Source of the DNA: Forficula auricularia
Taxonomy: Eukaryota; Arthropoda; Insecta; Dermaptera; Forficulidae
Length of the DNA stretch: 64,000 nucleotides
NCBI GenBank assembly: GCA_024734495.1
Contig: JALMQS010000682.1
Location: forward strand, 84,008 to 148,007
Reading direction: 5' to 3'
Within the stretch, counting starts at the first letter, position 1, and every line of letters starts with the position of its first letter. A program made the position numbers and the translations under genes. The notes beneath the pieces are model-generated. The model saw nothing but the letters and a program-made list of their open reading frames with translations, was not told where the DNA came from and did no database searches. Below are positions 22,770 to 33,565 of the stretch, one piece after another.

Positions 22770-22852
22770 TATATTTATTATTTTAGTATCGTAAATTAGC
22801 TGATGGCTAGAAGGGCCGAAAAGCCTCCCCCCCCCCCAAAAAAAAACAAACT
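22770..22852 (+). mobile_element. SINE tail fragment
   Basis: GATGGCTAGAAGGGCCGAAA followed by C and A runs matches, on the opposite strand, the 3' end of the SINE at 54121-54311. Confidence 0.6.
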
Positions 22853-22861
22853 GGATAAATT

Positions 22862-23400
22862 GGATAAAGACTCCCAGTCAACTTCTTACGCTGTATAAGG
22901 CTCAAATTCGTCCCTGTCTCGAATATGGGTCTCATCTGTGGAGAGGGGCCTCCAAGCAACACTGGATGCAATTCAGAAACGAGCAATTAAACTAATAGGA
23001 GATCCGGCCCTAACAAACCCACTCACTGAAGAACCGTTTCTGCCCTTTCCCTGTACTATGGATACTATCATGGTGTCTTTTCAGTAGAGCTGAAATCAAT
23101 TATCCCCCCTAAAGCCCTCTTTACGAAAGCTCAGCACCCCTTCGCTGTCAAATTGGAAAAAAACCCAACCAACGCTTTCGCCAACTTTTTTTTATCCCTA
23201 TGACCTCAAGAGACTGAAACTCACTTCCAGTCACCGTCTTTCCCAGCGACTTATAAACTTCAGATGTTTAAGACCCGCATCCACAGATACCTTCAACTCC
23301 TACCCAGCCCATAAAATCCCCTCTTCTTCTTCTTTTCACGATGGAGGGGCCAACCCAGGCCTTTAGGGGATGCACCTTTTTGGTGTATCTCCTTCTGTTA
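22862..23400 (+). mobile_element. LINE 3' end fragment (same family as 34855-37737)
   Basis: ACTCCCAGTCAACTTCTTA and GGCTCAAATTCGTCCCTGTC match the C-terminal coding part of the LINE at 37160-37640. It shares the peculiar deletion leading to GAAGAACCGTTTCTGCC, and ends with the same tail (TTTTCACGATGGAGGGGCCA). Several frameshifts. Confidence 0.85.
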
Positions 23401-23915
23401 TAATATATTTGGGATTGGTTTATCGTTAAGGGTTACTAGGTAAATAACAGAAGAAATATATATTTATAACATTGGGTTTTATTGAATAGTTACAATGGGA
23501 GGGCGGGAAGGCGAGTGACAGCCTTACGATCGATATGTCAACCACCTCGATTATCCGAGATTCATGGTTTTTATATATTTATATTCAGGTCAAGCTCTGC
23601 GAATTCAGCATTTCGCAAGCCTACTGCTTCCGCGTTGACTATCAAAACATGTCGACAAGGCATATCACAACACTTCTCTCATCAATATCATTATAAAAAA
23701 AATCGTTTTTTTAATGTAACCCACCTTGCTATGTAGGTTTATGTTTATTTGCATCAAGCAGAGGACAACCACATTTGTTTGTCTTTTTAAATAACACTAT
23801 TAATTCCAAATTAAATTTCCTTAAGAATTCTATTTAAGAAAATTAAACATGATTTCGGTGATAGAGATATAAATAATTGAATTGGTGAGCTTGAAAGTTG
23901 CGAATTTCCGCTAAC

Positions 23916-24248
23916 CTTTCTGAGATTGGCGCGAGCTGCAGCGGTCGCTGCGGCAACAGCGGCTGCAGCGGCCACATCCCCTCTCGGTCCCACTTTGCTG
24001 GTTCCAAACAGGCGTAGGTTGTCGATTCGGCTGGAGCCGCTTCCGATCGCTGTGATGGATCCGGTGGCGGATCCGGCTGCCAAGCCGGCCGAGTGGTCAC
24101 CCCCGATCCTTCCACCGCCGCCACCCCGACGCCGCCTGCAACCCCTGAGCCTGCTATCTTGCGGCGGTGGAGCAAAGGGGGCAGCTGGCCAAGGGGTGGA
24201 GGCGGCGGAGGGATCGGCGTGTTGTTGTGGCTCAACGAGTTGTTCAAC
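23916..24248 (-). CDS. Cys-loop channel, cytoplasmic-loop exon
   Basis: A GC-rich exon between an acceptor (ATGTTTAG before 24248) and a donor (AAAG then GTTAGC at 23915). In phase 0 the whole 333 bases are open, ending RIDNLRLFGTSKVGPR, an alanine-rich run and ANLRK, and this frame joins the TM4 exon. A second frame, open from 24248, starts LNNSLSHNNTPIPPPPPP and is the one that would continue from the TM3 exon (donor phase 2). Both look like low-complexity M3-M4 loop sequence, so a one-base deletion inside this exon, or an extra small exon between 24.3 and 31.4 kb, is likely. Loops of this kind are poorly conserved; assignment rests on position and phase. Confidence 0.68.
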
Positions 24249-24410
24249 CTAAACATCATCCATTACAAACAAACAAACAATTAATAACTTTTAAGGAGTT
24301 AAGTGTTGGTTCTAGGTGAAACATTTTAATTTAATAATAAAACTTGAGTAAAATGCGAGGTAGGTTTCACAAAAAAAAAAGAAATAAAACAAAATTGAGT
24401 TTTGAATTCG

Positions 24411-24439
24411 ATATATTTCGGGGGTGAGTCCATCATCAG
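24411..24439 (-). ncRNA. Hammerhead-like core, left arm
   Basis: On the - strand: CTGATGA, a weak stem-loop (TGGACTCACCCCC), GAAA, TATATC. ATATAT before the final C is self-complementary. Confidence 0.45.
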
Positions 24440-24926
24440 GAGTCAAAGAAAATAAACTGCAACGGATCGTTGCTAAACTTTATCCAAATTCATTTGAAAT
24501 ATTAATATGTTTATTCCTTTATTATTAATCAGATATCACTTGCAATTTGCAGTTCATGTTGACTTTAATTCAAAAATAATGATCGATTCTCATTTAATAG
24601 TCGAGGAATAACAATTCTACATTAGATTTTTGAGATTTCGGTTATTATTGGTAATCATTGCTGAAGACATGGAGGAATGGACTTAAAATCAAAAATAACG
24701 ATCGATTCTTATCTAATACTAGAGGAATAACCTTATTGCATTCCATTTTTGATGTTTTGACTATTAATGGCAACCTCTACTGAAAACGTGGAAGAATCGA
24801 TTTAAAATCAAAAGGACTAAATTTTTTTATGGTAAACAACTCAAGCTTGAGTTCATTTCAATCGGTGTAACGGTGTGGAAAAAATCGGGGGCCAAAAAAC
24901 GATAACATCCATCCATCCATACATTT

Positions 24927-25290
24927 TTTTTTTTTTTTTTTTTAATGATATTGATGAGAGAAGGAGATACACCAGAAGGTGGATCCCCTAAAGGCCTGTA
25001 TGGACTGGCCCCTCAATCGTGAAAAGAACAGAGCAGAAGGAAAAGAAGCCGGGATCACGAGCCAATCTCAGAAACTTAGATACAATTCAATATCCAATTT
25101 ACCAAGGTTTTAGGGGCTTCGAGCAGTGGTAAATCCTCCGCGCGATAAATTCGGTTAAATTTATCTCCCACTTAATTTTTATTACCAGACCCTATACTTA
25201 CAGAAAAAATGTCTGGGTATAGCCGGGAATCGAACCCGAGACCTCCGGGTTGCCAGTCAGTTGTTCTGACCATTACACCACCGAGGCGGA
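24927..25290 (-). mobile_element. tRNA-derived SINE with LINE-like 3' tail
   Basis: Reading the - strand from 25290, the head TCCGCCTCGGTGGTGTAATG contains an RNA polymerase III box A, and GGTTCGATTCCCGGC near 25230 is box B, so the head is tRNA-like. The 3' end (ACGATTGAGGGGCCAG, CAGGCCTTTAGGGGAT, GGTGTATCTCCTTCTCTCAT, then poly-A) closely matches the 3' end of the LINE at 37655-37735. SINEs often use a tail shared with the LINE that mobilises them. Confidence 0.88.
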
Positions 25291-25543
25291 CATCATCCAT
25301 CCGCACGCACTAAATGAAAAAAACGCACTTTTTGGCCTCGACGAGATTCCATGTAATTTTTGGCAAACCCGTCACGTGCTAAAATTCAACCTAATAGAAT
25401 ACTACAATTTGTGACTTTAATTGAGTCCATGGGTTCCGTAGCCGTTACCTGAGGACCATTGGAAGTCGCGCTTGCCGCGAGACCGATTACAATACTTTCC
25501 CCATGCTTCGTATTGGATAAAGTAAAAAAGTTTTCTTTGATTC

Positions 25544-25573
25544 CTGATTATGGGCTCACCCCCGAAATATATC
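25544..25573 (+). ncRNA. Hammerhead-like core, right arm (one base changed)
   Basis: CTGATTA, stem-loop GGG-ctca-CCC, GAAA, TATATC. The G of CTGATGA is lost. Confidence 0.4.
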
Positions 25574-25776
25574 GAATTCAAAACTCAATTTTGTTTTATT
25601 TCTTTTTTGTGAAACCTACCTCGCATCTTGCTCAAGTTTTATTATTAAACAAACAATTCAAATCTCGGCTTTCACTTTTCTCATTTAATGATTTAAATCA
25701 TTTAATCGGAGAGAAAAATAAAACTTTTTCAACAATTGGTACACTGTTTGCAGTTTGGATGAATTATTAATTTTAA

Positions 25777-26474
25777 GGTAGTTGTTTCGCGACAATACTA
25801 GCAAAAAGTTAATGCTAGAGTATATAGAACAGACAATAAGGATTCATAATTCATAAGCCCAAAACTTTTTGCTGATTATGTACCACTAATAGCCAAATCC
25901 GGGATCGTTTGACAAATCTGGCAACACTGTCCGAGCTTGTATATATTTTATCATAGAAATTTCAGATAAAGTACATTATAAAGGAAGATTTATAAACAAA
26001 AAGTTTTTAATAAACGATTGAAAGCTGTTGCGACAATGGCTGAAAAAAAAACGTCAAAAACGTACTAAAGTTAACAAACATTTTAGATTAAATAAATGCG
26101 TTGTTGCCAGCTTGTTTTTAGTATAAATTTTCATTGTACATTTTTCATTATTATCTCAGAAACTGTGTTCTAACTATCAATTAAAATTTTCTTAAAAAAT
26201 CTATTAGTTATTGTTTAATGTTGGTTTAGTTTTTTATAACAATGGTAAGAAGGGTTTCTTAATTATAATTAAATATGTATGTAAACTTTCCGATATCCCG
26301 TATAGTGCAATGTATAAGAGTCTGAAAAACTCTATCTTTGGAATTTAATATCTCCGGAACTATATTGTTCATAAATTTCGTTTTGGCACCAATCGATGTA
26401 GAAGTATTTAAATAATAATCTGACTAAATTTCAAAAAAAAATCCTAAGAAAACGCAAATGCTGAAACTACTACC
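25777..26474. mobile_element. piggyBac-like MITE, copy 2
   Basis: Ends GGTAGTTGTTTCGCGACAAT and CTGAAACTACTACC with TTAA on both flanks (25773-25776, 26475-26478). Same family as 15408-15910. A 3' fragment recurs at about 26968-27045, also followed by TTAA. Confidence 0.7.
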
Positions 26475-26659
26475 TTAAACTAAATCCAGGTACTAATACG
26501 TAAAGAATAGTCTAGGAAAGCTGCCCGCCTGTATCTATGCAACCAAATGACGCCCCTGGATCGTACTAGCCTACCCTACAGGCGTCCTTGTTAAATGAAT
26601 ATTTTTCATAGTGTTTTACAATTTGACGGCCATCTCCCATGATCTCATTTCCTATTTTT

Positions 26660-26965
26660 CTAATTACCAGTGGCGGGGCCTTGGGGGGGGGGGGTGTTTA
26701 GGCGAGCGCCCCACATGCTAAATTGGGCATTTAAACAAAAAATGTAGAAAAACCTAGTTGATAAAATAAAAAAAAGGCAAACCATCGCTTTCAATATTTT
26801 AGGCTTTATATAATAAAAATATAATAATTATACATTATACCTAAACTATTAAAAAATAATATCCAAATTATACAAAAATATGAATTACCCGAAATAATGC
26901 ACATTTTTGCTGCCCACCTGCTCGCCTTCCAAATTTTTCTGCCGGGTTTCGCCCAACCGTAAAGA
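26660..26965. other. Possible remnant DNA element
   Basis: CCAGTGGCGGGGCCTTGG followed by a G run, GCGAGCGCCCCACATGC, and near the far end CTGCCGGGTTTCGCCC suggest a decayed hAT-like element, but no matched ends could be defined. Confidence 0.3.
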
Positions 26966-27162
26966 AAAAACCGGCAGTATTTAAATAATAATCTATCTAA
27001 ATTTCAAAAAATCCTAAGAAAACTCATAATGGTGAAACAACTACCTTAAATGATAAATATCTTATCATATTATTATCTATATTTTATTACCTAGAGTCAA
27101 AAGGCCGTTCCTAGAATAATAGAAATCTAATAATCTAAATCTAATAGTCTGAAACAGGACTA

Positions 27163-28037
27163 ACCAGTCATTCAATAAGTCCGTAGGATAAGTAAGAAAA
27201 AAAATTTTTTTGACAAAACTCGATTTTATTATTCAACATAGTTGCATTAGAGGGCGATACAACGAGTATAGCGATTTTCCAACTTTTCGATACCACTTTT
27301 ATAGTACGATTTCTCTTTCTCGTCAAAATAGGCCTCAGTTTCAGCGATTACTTCATCATTGGACTTCTTTTGGATTCTGGTGTGTAATAGTGAAGCCATG
27401 TCTCATCCATTGTCACATATCGACGATAGAATTCCATTTTATTGCGGTTTAACAACACCAAACACTCCTCTGAAGCATCGATTCGTTGTTGTTTTTGGTC
27501 GACTGTGAGCTCACGCGGCAACCACTTTGCACAGAGCATTCGCATACACAAATGTTCGTATAAAATAGTAACAACACTACCATCTGATATCTTTACAATG
27601 TCAACTAGCTCGTGCACCTTCAATTTGCGATCGTTCATAACCAATTTGTGGATTTTTTTTACGTTTTCTGGAATAACAGCCTCTTTTGGGCGTTCACTGC
27701 GCTCTGCATCATTTGTGTTGGTACGACCACGTTTAAATTCAGCAATCCACTTCTCTACCATTTATCTCGATGGAGCAGAGTTCGGATAATGTTTATCAAG
27801 CCATTGTTTGGTTTCCACTGTATTTTTTCATCAAAAAGCAATGCTTTATTAAAACTCGAAATTCACTTTTTTTCAATAACAAAAGTTGCTTCACACAAAA
27901 TTCTATAACTCACGAATCAATAGTCAGATTGCTGTCCAATTTATACACGTATCGTTTGAAGTGTACTAAAAAAAATCATATGGAAAATCTAGTAACGCCA
28001 TCTATGTGTCATCCTACGGACTTATTGAATGACCTAA
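27163..28037 (-). mobile_element. Mariner element with central deletion
   Basis: Inverted ends TCATTCAATAAGTCCGTAGG (left) and the complement at 28010-28035, flanked by TA. On the - strand, 27761 to 27348 encodes KWIAEFKRGRTNTNDAERSE, a helix-turn-helix region (VHELVDIVKISDGSVVTIL) and the first catalytic motif TMDETWLHYYTPESKRS. The sequence then jumps directly to NDEVIAETEAYF and the C-terminal NRYTRCIAL, so the second and third catalytic Asp are deleted. Inactive, non-autonomous copy of 875 bp. Confidence 0.92.
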
Positions 28038-28414
28038 TAGACTTGTATTTTGTATTTGAGATACCTTGCAATCCAGTCGTCCATTTGAGTGACATCTTCC
28101 TCAGATCAGCGATTACTGCAAATAGATTGAGTATTATTATAGTAGTATTTAGCTATGAGGATGTTATTCATATCACAAAGCATATTGTCGCACAATGATG
28201 ACACCTAAATAATATAAAACAATAATAATAAAAATAAATAAAATTGAACCATACAACAATATAAAAAATAGCAATCTATTATTATATTATATATTCAATT
28301 TTGAATGAAATTGATTTATTAGTTTTTAAGAAAATGATAAAAAGCTAGAAAACCGTAACAAATGACTCTCTGATGCCGGGTGACTTGCTCCCAGCCTCTT
28401 GATAAAATAGACCA

Positions 28415-29475
28415 AAATAATTATAAATGAGAAAGAAAACGATCTTATTTTGATTGATTTCCTCTATCTGAAGGTTCATACTATGTCTATTATATACGAA
28501 AATAGCATTTTGATTAAGAATTTTGTAGTTTAAAAGAAATTATGAAAAGATTCAATTTCTTCTCACTGAGAGCGAATCAACTAGAAATGGCCAACAGTTT
28601 TATATTTTTCTCATTAGATATTTATTTAAATCTATTGAAATTTCATTTCTATGTGTTATTTTCATTTATCTTTTATATCAAATAATTATTATTAGAAAAT
28701 TTGAATTTTAAAGGTAGTTTATTGAAGTCCAATTGAATAAACGCAATAACCCGTTGAAAATTTTATAAAAAATATGAAGTTAATAGATATTATAAAACAA
28801 CTAATTATGAATCATTTAATACCATTTTGAACGAAATCGATTAGGTACTTTTCGAGAAAATTGTCAAAAATCATCTGAACCGTCAAAAAACAATGTTTTT
28901 TGAAAGCACGAGATAGGTTTGAAAAAAAGTTTAAAAAGTCATATGAAACGAAACATTGACTTGTGACATGGAAGTGAATTTTAAAATGTTTCTAAAACGG
29001 CCTTTCATAGACGGTTTTCGGGGTTTTTGACAAATTTCTCAAAAAGTGCTCAATCAATTTCGTTCAAAATGGTATTAAATAATTCATAATTAATTGTTTT
29101 ATAATATCTATTACTTTCATATTTTTTAAAAATTTCAACGGAGCTATTAGCGTATTTTCAAATTGGTCTTCAAATAAACCCTTTAAAATGCAAATTTTCT
29201 AATAATAATTATTTGATATAAAAGCTAAATGAAAATAACACACAGATCTGAAATTTCAATAAATTTGAATAAATATCTAATGAGAAAAATATAAAACTTT
29301 TTGTCATTTCTAGTTGATTCGCTCCCGGAGAGAAGAAATTGAATCTTTTCATACAATTTCTTTTAAACTACAAAATTCTTAATCAAAGTGCTATTTTCTT
29401 ATATAATAGACATACTGTGAACCTTCAGATAAATGAAATCGATAAAATAAGATCGATTTCTTCCTCATTTATAAT
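28415..29475. mobile_element. Very long imperfect palindrome (arms about 0.45 kb)
   Basis: GATCTTATTTTGATTGATTT at the left pairs with AAATCGATAAAATAAGATCG at the right. Further inner matches include TTGATTAAGAATTTTGTAGT and TTTTATATCAAATAATTATTATTAG, each with an inverse copy, and GAACGAAATCGATTAGG near the centre. The centre lies near 28940. No hammerhead core was recognised in it. Confidence 0.82.
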
Positions 29476-29716
29476 TAATTTGATATGTATTAATTTTTTC
29501 TTTCCGCATTACCCGTGGGCTGCATTCCATTACATTCAATTATAAATGAATCTATTTATAACACCCTCTTTATTTAGTATAAAATATTTAGAATCCCCTA
29601 AACAAATGATCTAGTATATTAAGCTTTGTAAATTGCAGGCATGAAGAGAGAGGCGTCAGGACGCTCTTGTGTAACTTACATGGTTTTATCATGTAGAAAT
29701 ATATTATAGCACATTG

Positions 29717-31380
29717 ACTGGTCTATTCTCTAAGCAAAAACGTTAACTTTTAACATCCGAAATCAGCGTTAATTCATTTTAACACCTCCTTGCCTCAAAT
29801 TGCTATTCTGTAAGGAAAAAGTTTAACACCAAAACGTTAATATTTAGTCAAAAGTGTTAAAAATTAAAGTCATTCTAGAGGGTGCCTTTAATAATATTTG
29901 AAGTAAAAGGTTCTGAGCCTTTTTTATCTTTATTTCGACGATAAAATTAACAAAGGACTTTCTGATTTAGATAAAATATGCGCCGTTTTGTTCGATAACT
30001 TTTGTCCTTTTTGAAGGCAATCTCTTAATTCCGAGATTGAAGAAGTCCTCGATCCTATTGGTGAAAAACTTGATGAGCTCATTTCACAAGCCTCTCTTGA
30101 GGTCAGTTTTGTACCATCAAGAAAATTTTGCAAATGTTTGAAAAGGTATTAATCACTTGGTGCCAGGTCTGGGCTATACGACGGGTGCGATATAACCTCC
30201 CATCCAAGCTCTCGGTGCTTCTGGTGCGTCGTTAACGATGTGTTCGTCCTGGCGTCCACTTGATGGAACACAACACCCTTCCTATTGGCCAATTCTGGCC
30301 GCTTCTCGTCGATCACCTCCTTCAATCTAGTCAGTTGTTGACAGTATAGGACCGAATTGAGTGATTGAACCGTTGGGAGCACCTCATAGTGGGTGATTCC
30401 CTTCCAATCCCACCAAACACACAGTAAAACCATCTTGGCCGTTAATCCGGGCTTGGCGATCGTTTGGGCCGGTTCACGGCGGTTGGACCACGATCTTTTT
30501 TGCCTGTTGTTCTCGTATGTCACCCATTTTTCAGCGCCAGTCACCATCCTCATCGCCAACGTCATCGATTCAGCAAAGAATCACAGGCATCAATTCGGTC
30601 CAAAAGTTTGTTTTGCGTCAATTCGTGTGGCATCCATACGTCGAGTTTCTTCTTGAGACCAGCCTTATGCAAATCATTCCATACGGGTTTCTGGCTAATC
30701 TTCAGTTCTTGGGCAATGGAATAAGTGCTCGCTTGCTGGTTCGACTCGATAATTTCCATGATTTTATCGACTTTTTCGACGACTGGCCTAACTGAGCGAG
30801 TCTCATCTTCGACGTCTATATTACCAGAACGGAATCGTTGGAACCACCGCTTTTCTGTTGCATTATATACTGTATTGGGTCCATAAACAGCACACCTTTT
30901 TTGGCCACCTTCTCCGCTTTTTCCCTTTGGTCATAGTGGTACTGATGAATGTATCGAATTTTCTCTTTTTTACCTCCATTTTGGAACGCTCTAACATACA
31001 ACTGACTTCACCAAACACAAAAATGTCAAATAACTTTTTTTAAAGCGTTATGTCACCATTAAATCGCAAAAATGAATGACCAGATGCGACGTATTAGAAC
31101 ATCGTGAGATATGGCTCATTAAAAGCATCTAACGGAAAAGGCTCAGAACTTTTTACTTCACCCATTATTTTAACACCGTATTTAATGCACAAACATGGCG
31201 TCTTTAACCAAAAAGTAAGGTTGATTTTGACAGCTTTGAGATAAAAGCAACACATTTCAGATCCATATGAACTGCGATTGTATTAAGATTTCTATTTTGT
31301 GTTAGGTGTTACTTTACTTTTTAACACCCAATTTAAGATGTTAAATTTTAACGTCTCTTTTCGGAGAATAGACCTGTGAA
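29717..31380. mobile_element. TIR element interrupted by a mariner
   Basis: ACTGGTCTATTCTC near 29718 and GAGAATAGACCTGT near 31362 are inverted ends; inner words CAAAAACGTTAAC... and ...TTAACGTCTCTTTT also pair. The mariner at 29894-31165 accounts for most of the length. Confidence 0.65.
29894..31165 (-). mobile_element. Mariner element, full length but catalytically dead
   Basis: Ends GAAGTAAAAGGTTCTGAGCC and its inverse are flanked by TA; 1272 bp is a normal mariner length. On the - strand, 31001-30816 and 30759-30562 encode the two DNA-binding segments (KVDKIMEIIESNQQ, SIAQELKISQKPVWNDLH). 30565-30149 encodes the catalytic part, and the last segment (FTNRIEDFFNLGIKRLPSKR) ends near 29940. 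The first catalytic motif reads GAEKW where mariners have GDEKW, and the second reads HQVDAR instead of HQDNAR, so two of three catalytic Asp are lost, in addition to frameshifts. Confidence 0.92.
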
Positions 31381-31444
31381 TGTTTCATAATGTTATAATT
31401 AATAAAGTAATATAAAAAAGGGATGCTTTTTTTCCAATAATTAC

Positions 31445-31738
31445 CCAATAGTATTATTGGTCTCTGCATGGATGATGGTGTTGACACTGGCGTTATTATT
31501 AATATTTGTAGAGGCGGCTGCTGCAACGACTGCAGCGATTGAAGGTGCTGCAGCGGCGCCAGCAGGAGGAGGGGCACTCGTACGATCTAAATCACGCCTT
31601 CGATGACGCCAGTGTTTATCATACCGAATGCCAAAAAGCACCACAAAGTATTCAATGAGGGCGAAAAACACAAACAGAGTGCAGCTTATCAGCCATACTT
31701 CAATGCATTTCAATTCGAGTGCATTCGGAGAGTTGTTT
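31445..31738 (-). CDS. Cys-loop ligand-gated channel, TM3 exon
   Basis: After an acceptor TTTTGTTTTCAG the exon encodes NNSPNALELKCIEVW, a hydrophobic helix (LISCTLFVFFALIEYFVVLF, TM3), then a basic stretch GIRYDKHWRHRRRDLDR and an alanine/asparagine-rich cytoplasmic segment ending NNTIG. The donor is GG then GTAATT, phase 2. The first A completes an AGA codon with the AG left by the TM1/TM2 exon. NSP before an I-E-x-W helix resembles the insect chloride-channel group related to pHCl/Hodor. Translation is open throughout. Confidence 0.88.
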
Positions 31739-31867
31739 CTGAAAACAAAAAAATTTACAAAAAAATTAATTATTTTTCTATACCTATAAATAGATATCAA
31801 TTACAAATTTTGAAAAAAAAATAATAAAAATAAAATATTATTAGCTCACTATATTCCTGCTATTTTT

Positions 31868-33295
31868 TAACCGACTTCAAAAAAGGAGGAGGTTATCAAT
31901 TCGACTGATTTTTTTGTATCTATGTTATTCTATTTCTTCGCCAATTGTGAACCGATTTTGATGATTTTTTTCATTGGGTTCAGTCTAGTTCCCGATTGGT
32001 TCCGCTTTTTTTTCAATGGTATTGGACCTTTTTTGTTATGTATGTTCACATATAACTTCTTTCTTTATGGACCGATTTCAATGATTCTTCTTTTATTGGA
32101 AAGGGGGTACCTTAGGGGTGGTCCCATATTAATATGGTCAAGTTCTGATGATATGATCAATGACAACTCAAAAATCAAATAAAATACACTAAAAGACAAA
32201 AAATAATTATGTAATTTAGTTACAACTACACGACGAAATTTTTACATGAAATCACTTTTTGAAGTCGGTGCTAAACAAACTATAAAAGCGAGCTTATCCG
32301 CCAAACTCTCACAACTTGGCAAACTTTAATGCTGGCAAATCACAATGCTGCCTAATTTCTAGGCGCGCAGATAGGAACCTTCCGGACATTTCATTTGATT
32401 CGAGCTCATTGGAATTTCGTAATAAAATATCATTGTTAGGTGTCACCTTAGGTTCTGACCTCTCTTGGAATGACCATATTATCTCAGTAGCAAAAGCTGC
32501 AGCATGTAAGCTTGGCTTTCTTTTCCGAACCAAACGATTTTTCACCCCCACTCAACTCCTTATATTATACAAGGCTCAAATTCGCCCCTGTCTTGAATAT
32601 TGCTCGCATTTGTGGAGAGGGGCCTCCAAGTATTCTCTTAATACCTTAGATGCAATTCAGAGGCGAGCTATCAGACTGATAGGCGATCCTACATTAACTG
32701 ACACTCTCGACTCCCTAGCCCATTGTAGATCTGTCTCCGCCCTTTCCCTTTTTTATAGATATTACCATGGCTTTTGTTCTGACGAAATAAAATCGATAAT
32801 CCCACCAAAGGCTTCATTTGCGCGAAATACACGATTTTCTAAAACTCAACATCCCTACGCGCTTAAACTAGATACTAATCGAACAAATGCATTCGCCAAT
32901 TCATTTATCCCTATGACATCTAGAGACTGGAACTCTCTTCCCCCGACCGTCTTTCCAGCTACTTATAACCTTCAAACTTTCAAAACCAGCATCCACAGAT
33001 ACCTTCGACTGCTACCCAATCCCTAAATCTCCCCTTATCTTCACTTTACAAGGGTCCACCACAGACTACAGAGGTTGTACCTTCTTGGTGCAACTTCTTC
33101 TTGTATCAGTATCATTATAAAAAGTAAGATCCGTCGAGTTTCGATTCATAAAATGTAAACGTTTGGCACCGATTTCAAAAAGTGATTTCATGGAAAAATT
33201 TCGTCGTTTAGTTGTAATTATTTTATACCTTTTAGTGGATTTTATTTTATTTTTTGCATTTAATTTTAAATTTTTTTCTTAAAAATAATTTTTAT
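31868..33295 (+). mobile_element. ACCGACTTC element, copy 2, carrying a LINE insertion
   Basis: Opens ACCGACTTCAAAAAAGGAGG at 31870 and closes with the inner hairpin (AAAAAGTGATTTCATGG, ATTTCGTCGTTTAGTTG). The LINE fragment 32310-33122 sits in the middle, between AAGCGAGCTTATCCGCC and GTAAGATCCGTCGAG, the centre of the hairpin in intact copies. Confidence 0.8.
32310..33122 (+). mobile_element. LINE 3' end with open reverse transcriptase C-terminus
   Basis: An uninterrupted 236-residue frame (32316-33026) encodes the part of a non-LTR retrotransposon protein downstream of the reverse transcriptase active site: NFNAGKSQCCLISRR, LYKAQIRPCLEYCSHLWRG, LDAIQRRAIRLIGDP and SRDWNSLPPTVFPATYN. It is related to, but distinct from, the LINE at 34855-37737 and has its own 3' end (ACAGAGGTTGTACCTTCTTG). 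It is 5' truncated, and the open frame suggests recent insertion. A jockey- or CR1-like clade is the best guess. Confidence 0.88.
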
Positions 33296-33390
33296 AAGGC
33301 AATCAATTCACTCTCATTTATTTTTCAAAATTAAAAGACAAAGATCCTCTCTTAAATAAGCTGACGTGTTCTGATGTGGTCATCCACTTG

Positions 33391-33565
33391 ACTTTAACAA
33401 CCTGGCCCCTCACTTATATTTAATATTTAATAAAATTATTTATAATCATGTAAGGGGGGGGGATTAGTTTTTGCATTTTAGACTCCTGGGACCCACTGAT
33501 TATGTATACAAAATTTGGTTTAGTTTGGTAAATGGCCAAGATTTTCATTTTTTGACCCTCCTACA
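33391..33565 (+). mobile_element. ACTTTACCATACA element, copy C (5' fragment)
   Basis: Has the first end (slightly damaged) and one minisatellite unit, with a G run before TTAGTTTTTGCATTTTAGA. Confidence 0.75.

Larger units (their letters stand above)
24320..25690. mobile_element. Foldback with hammerhead-like cores, enclosing a SINE
   Basis: Arms (about 24323-24445 and 25544-25655) share GAGGTAGGTTTCACAAAAA, AAAACAAAATTGAGTTTTGA and TTCGATATATTTCGGGGGTG and their inverses. The spacer of about 1.1 kb contains the SINE at 24927-25290. Confidence 0.78.
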
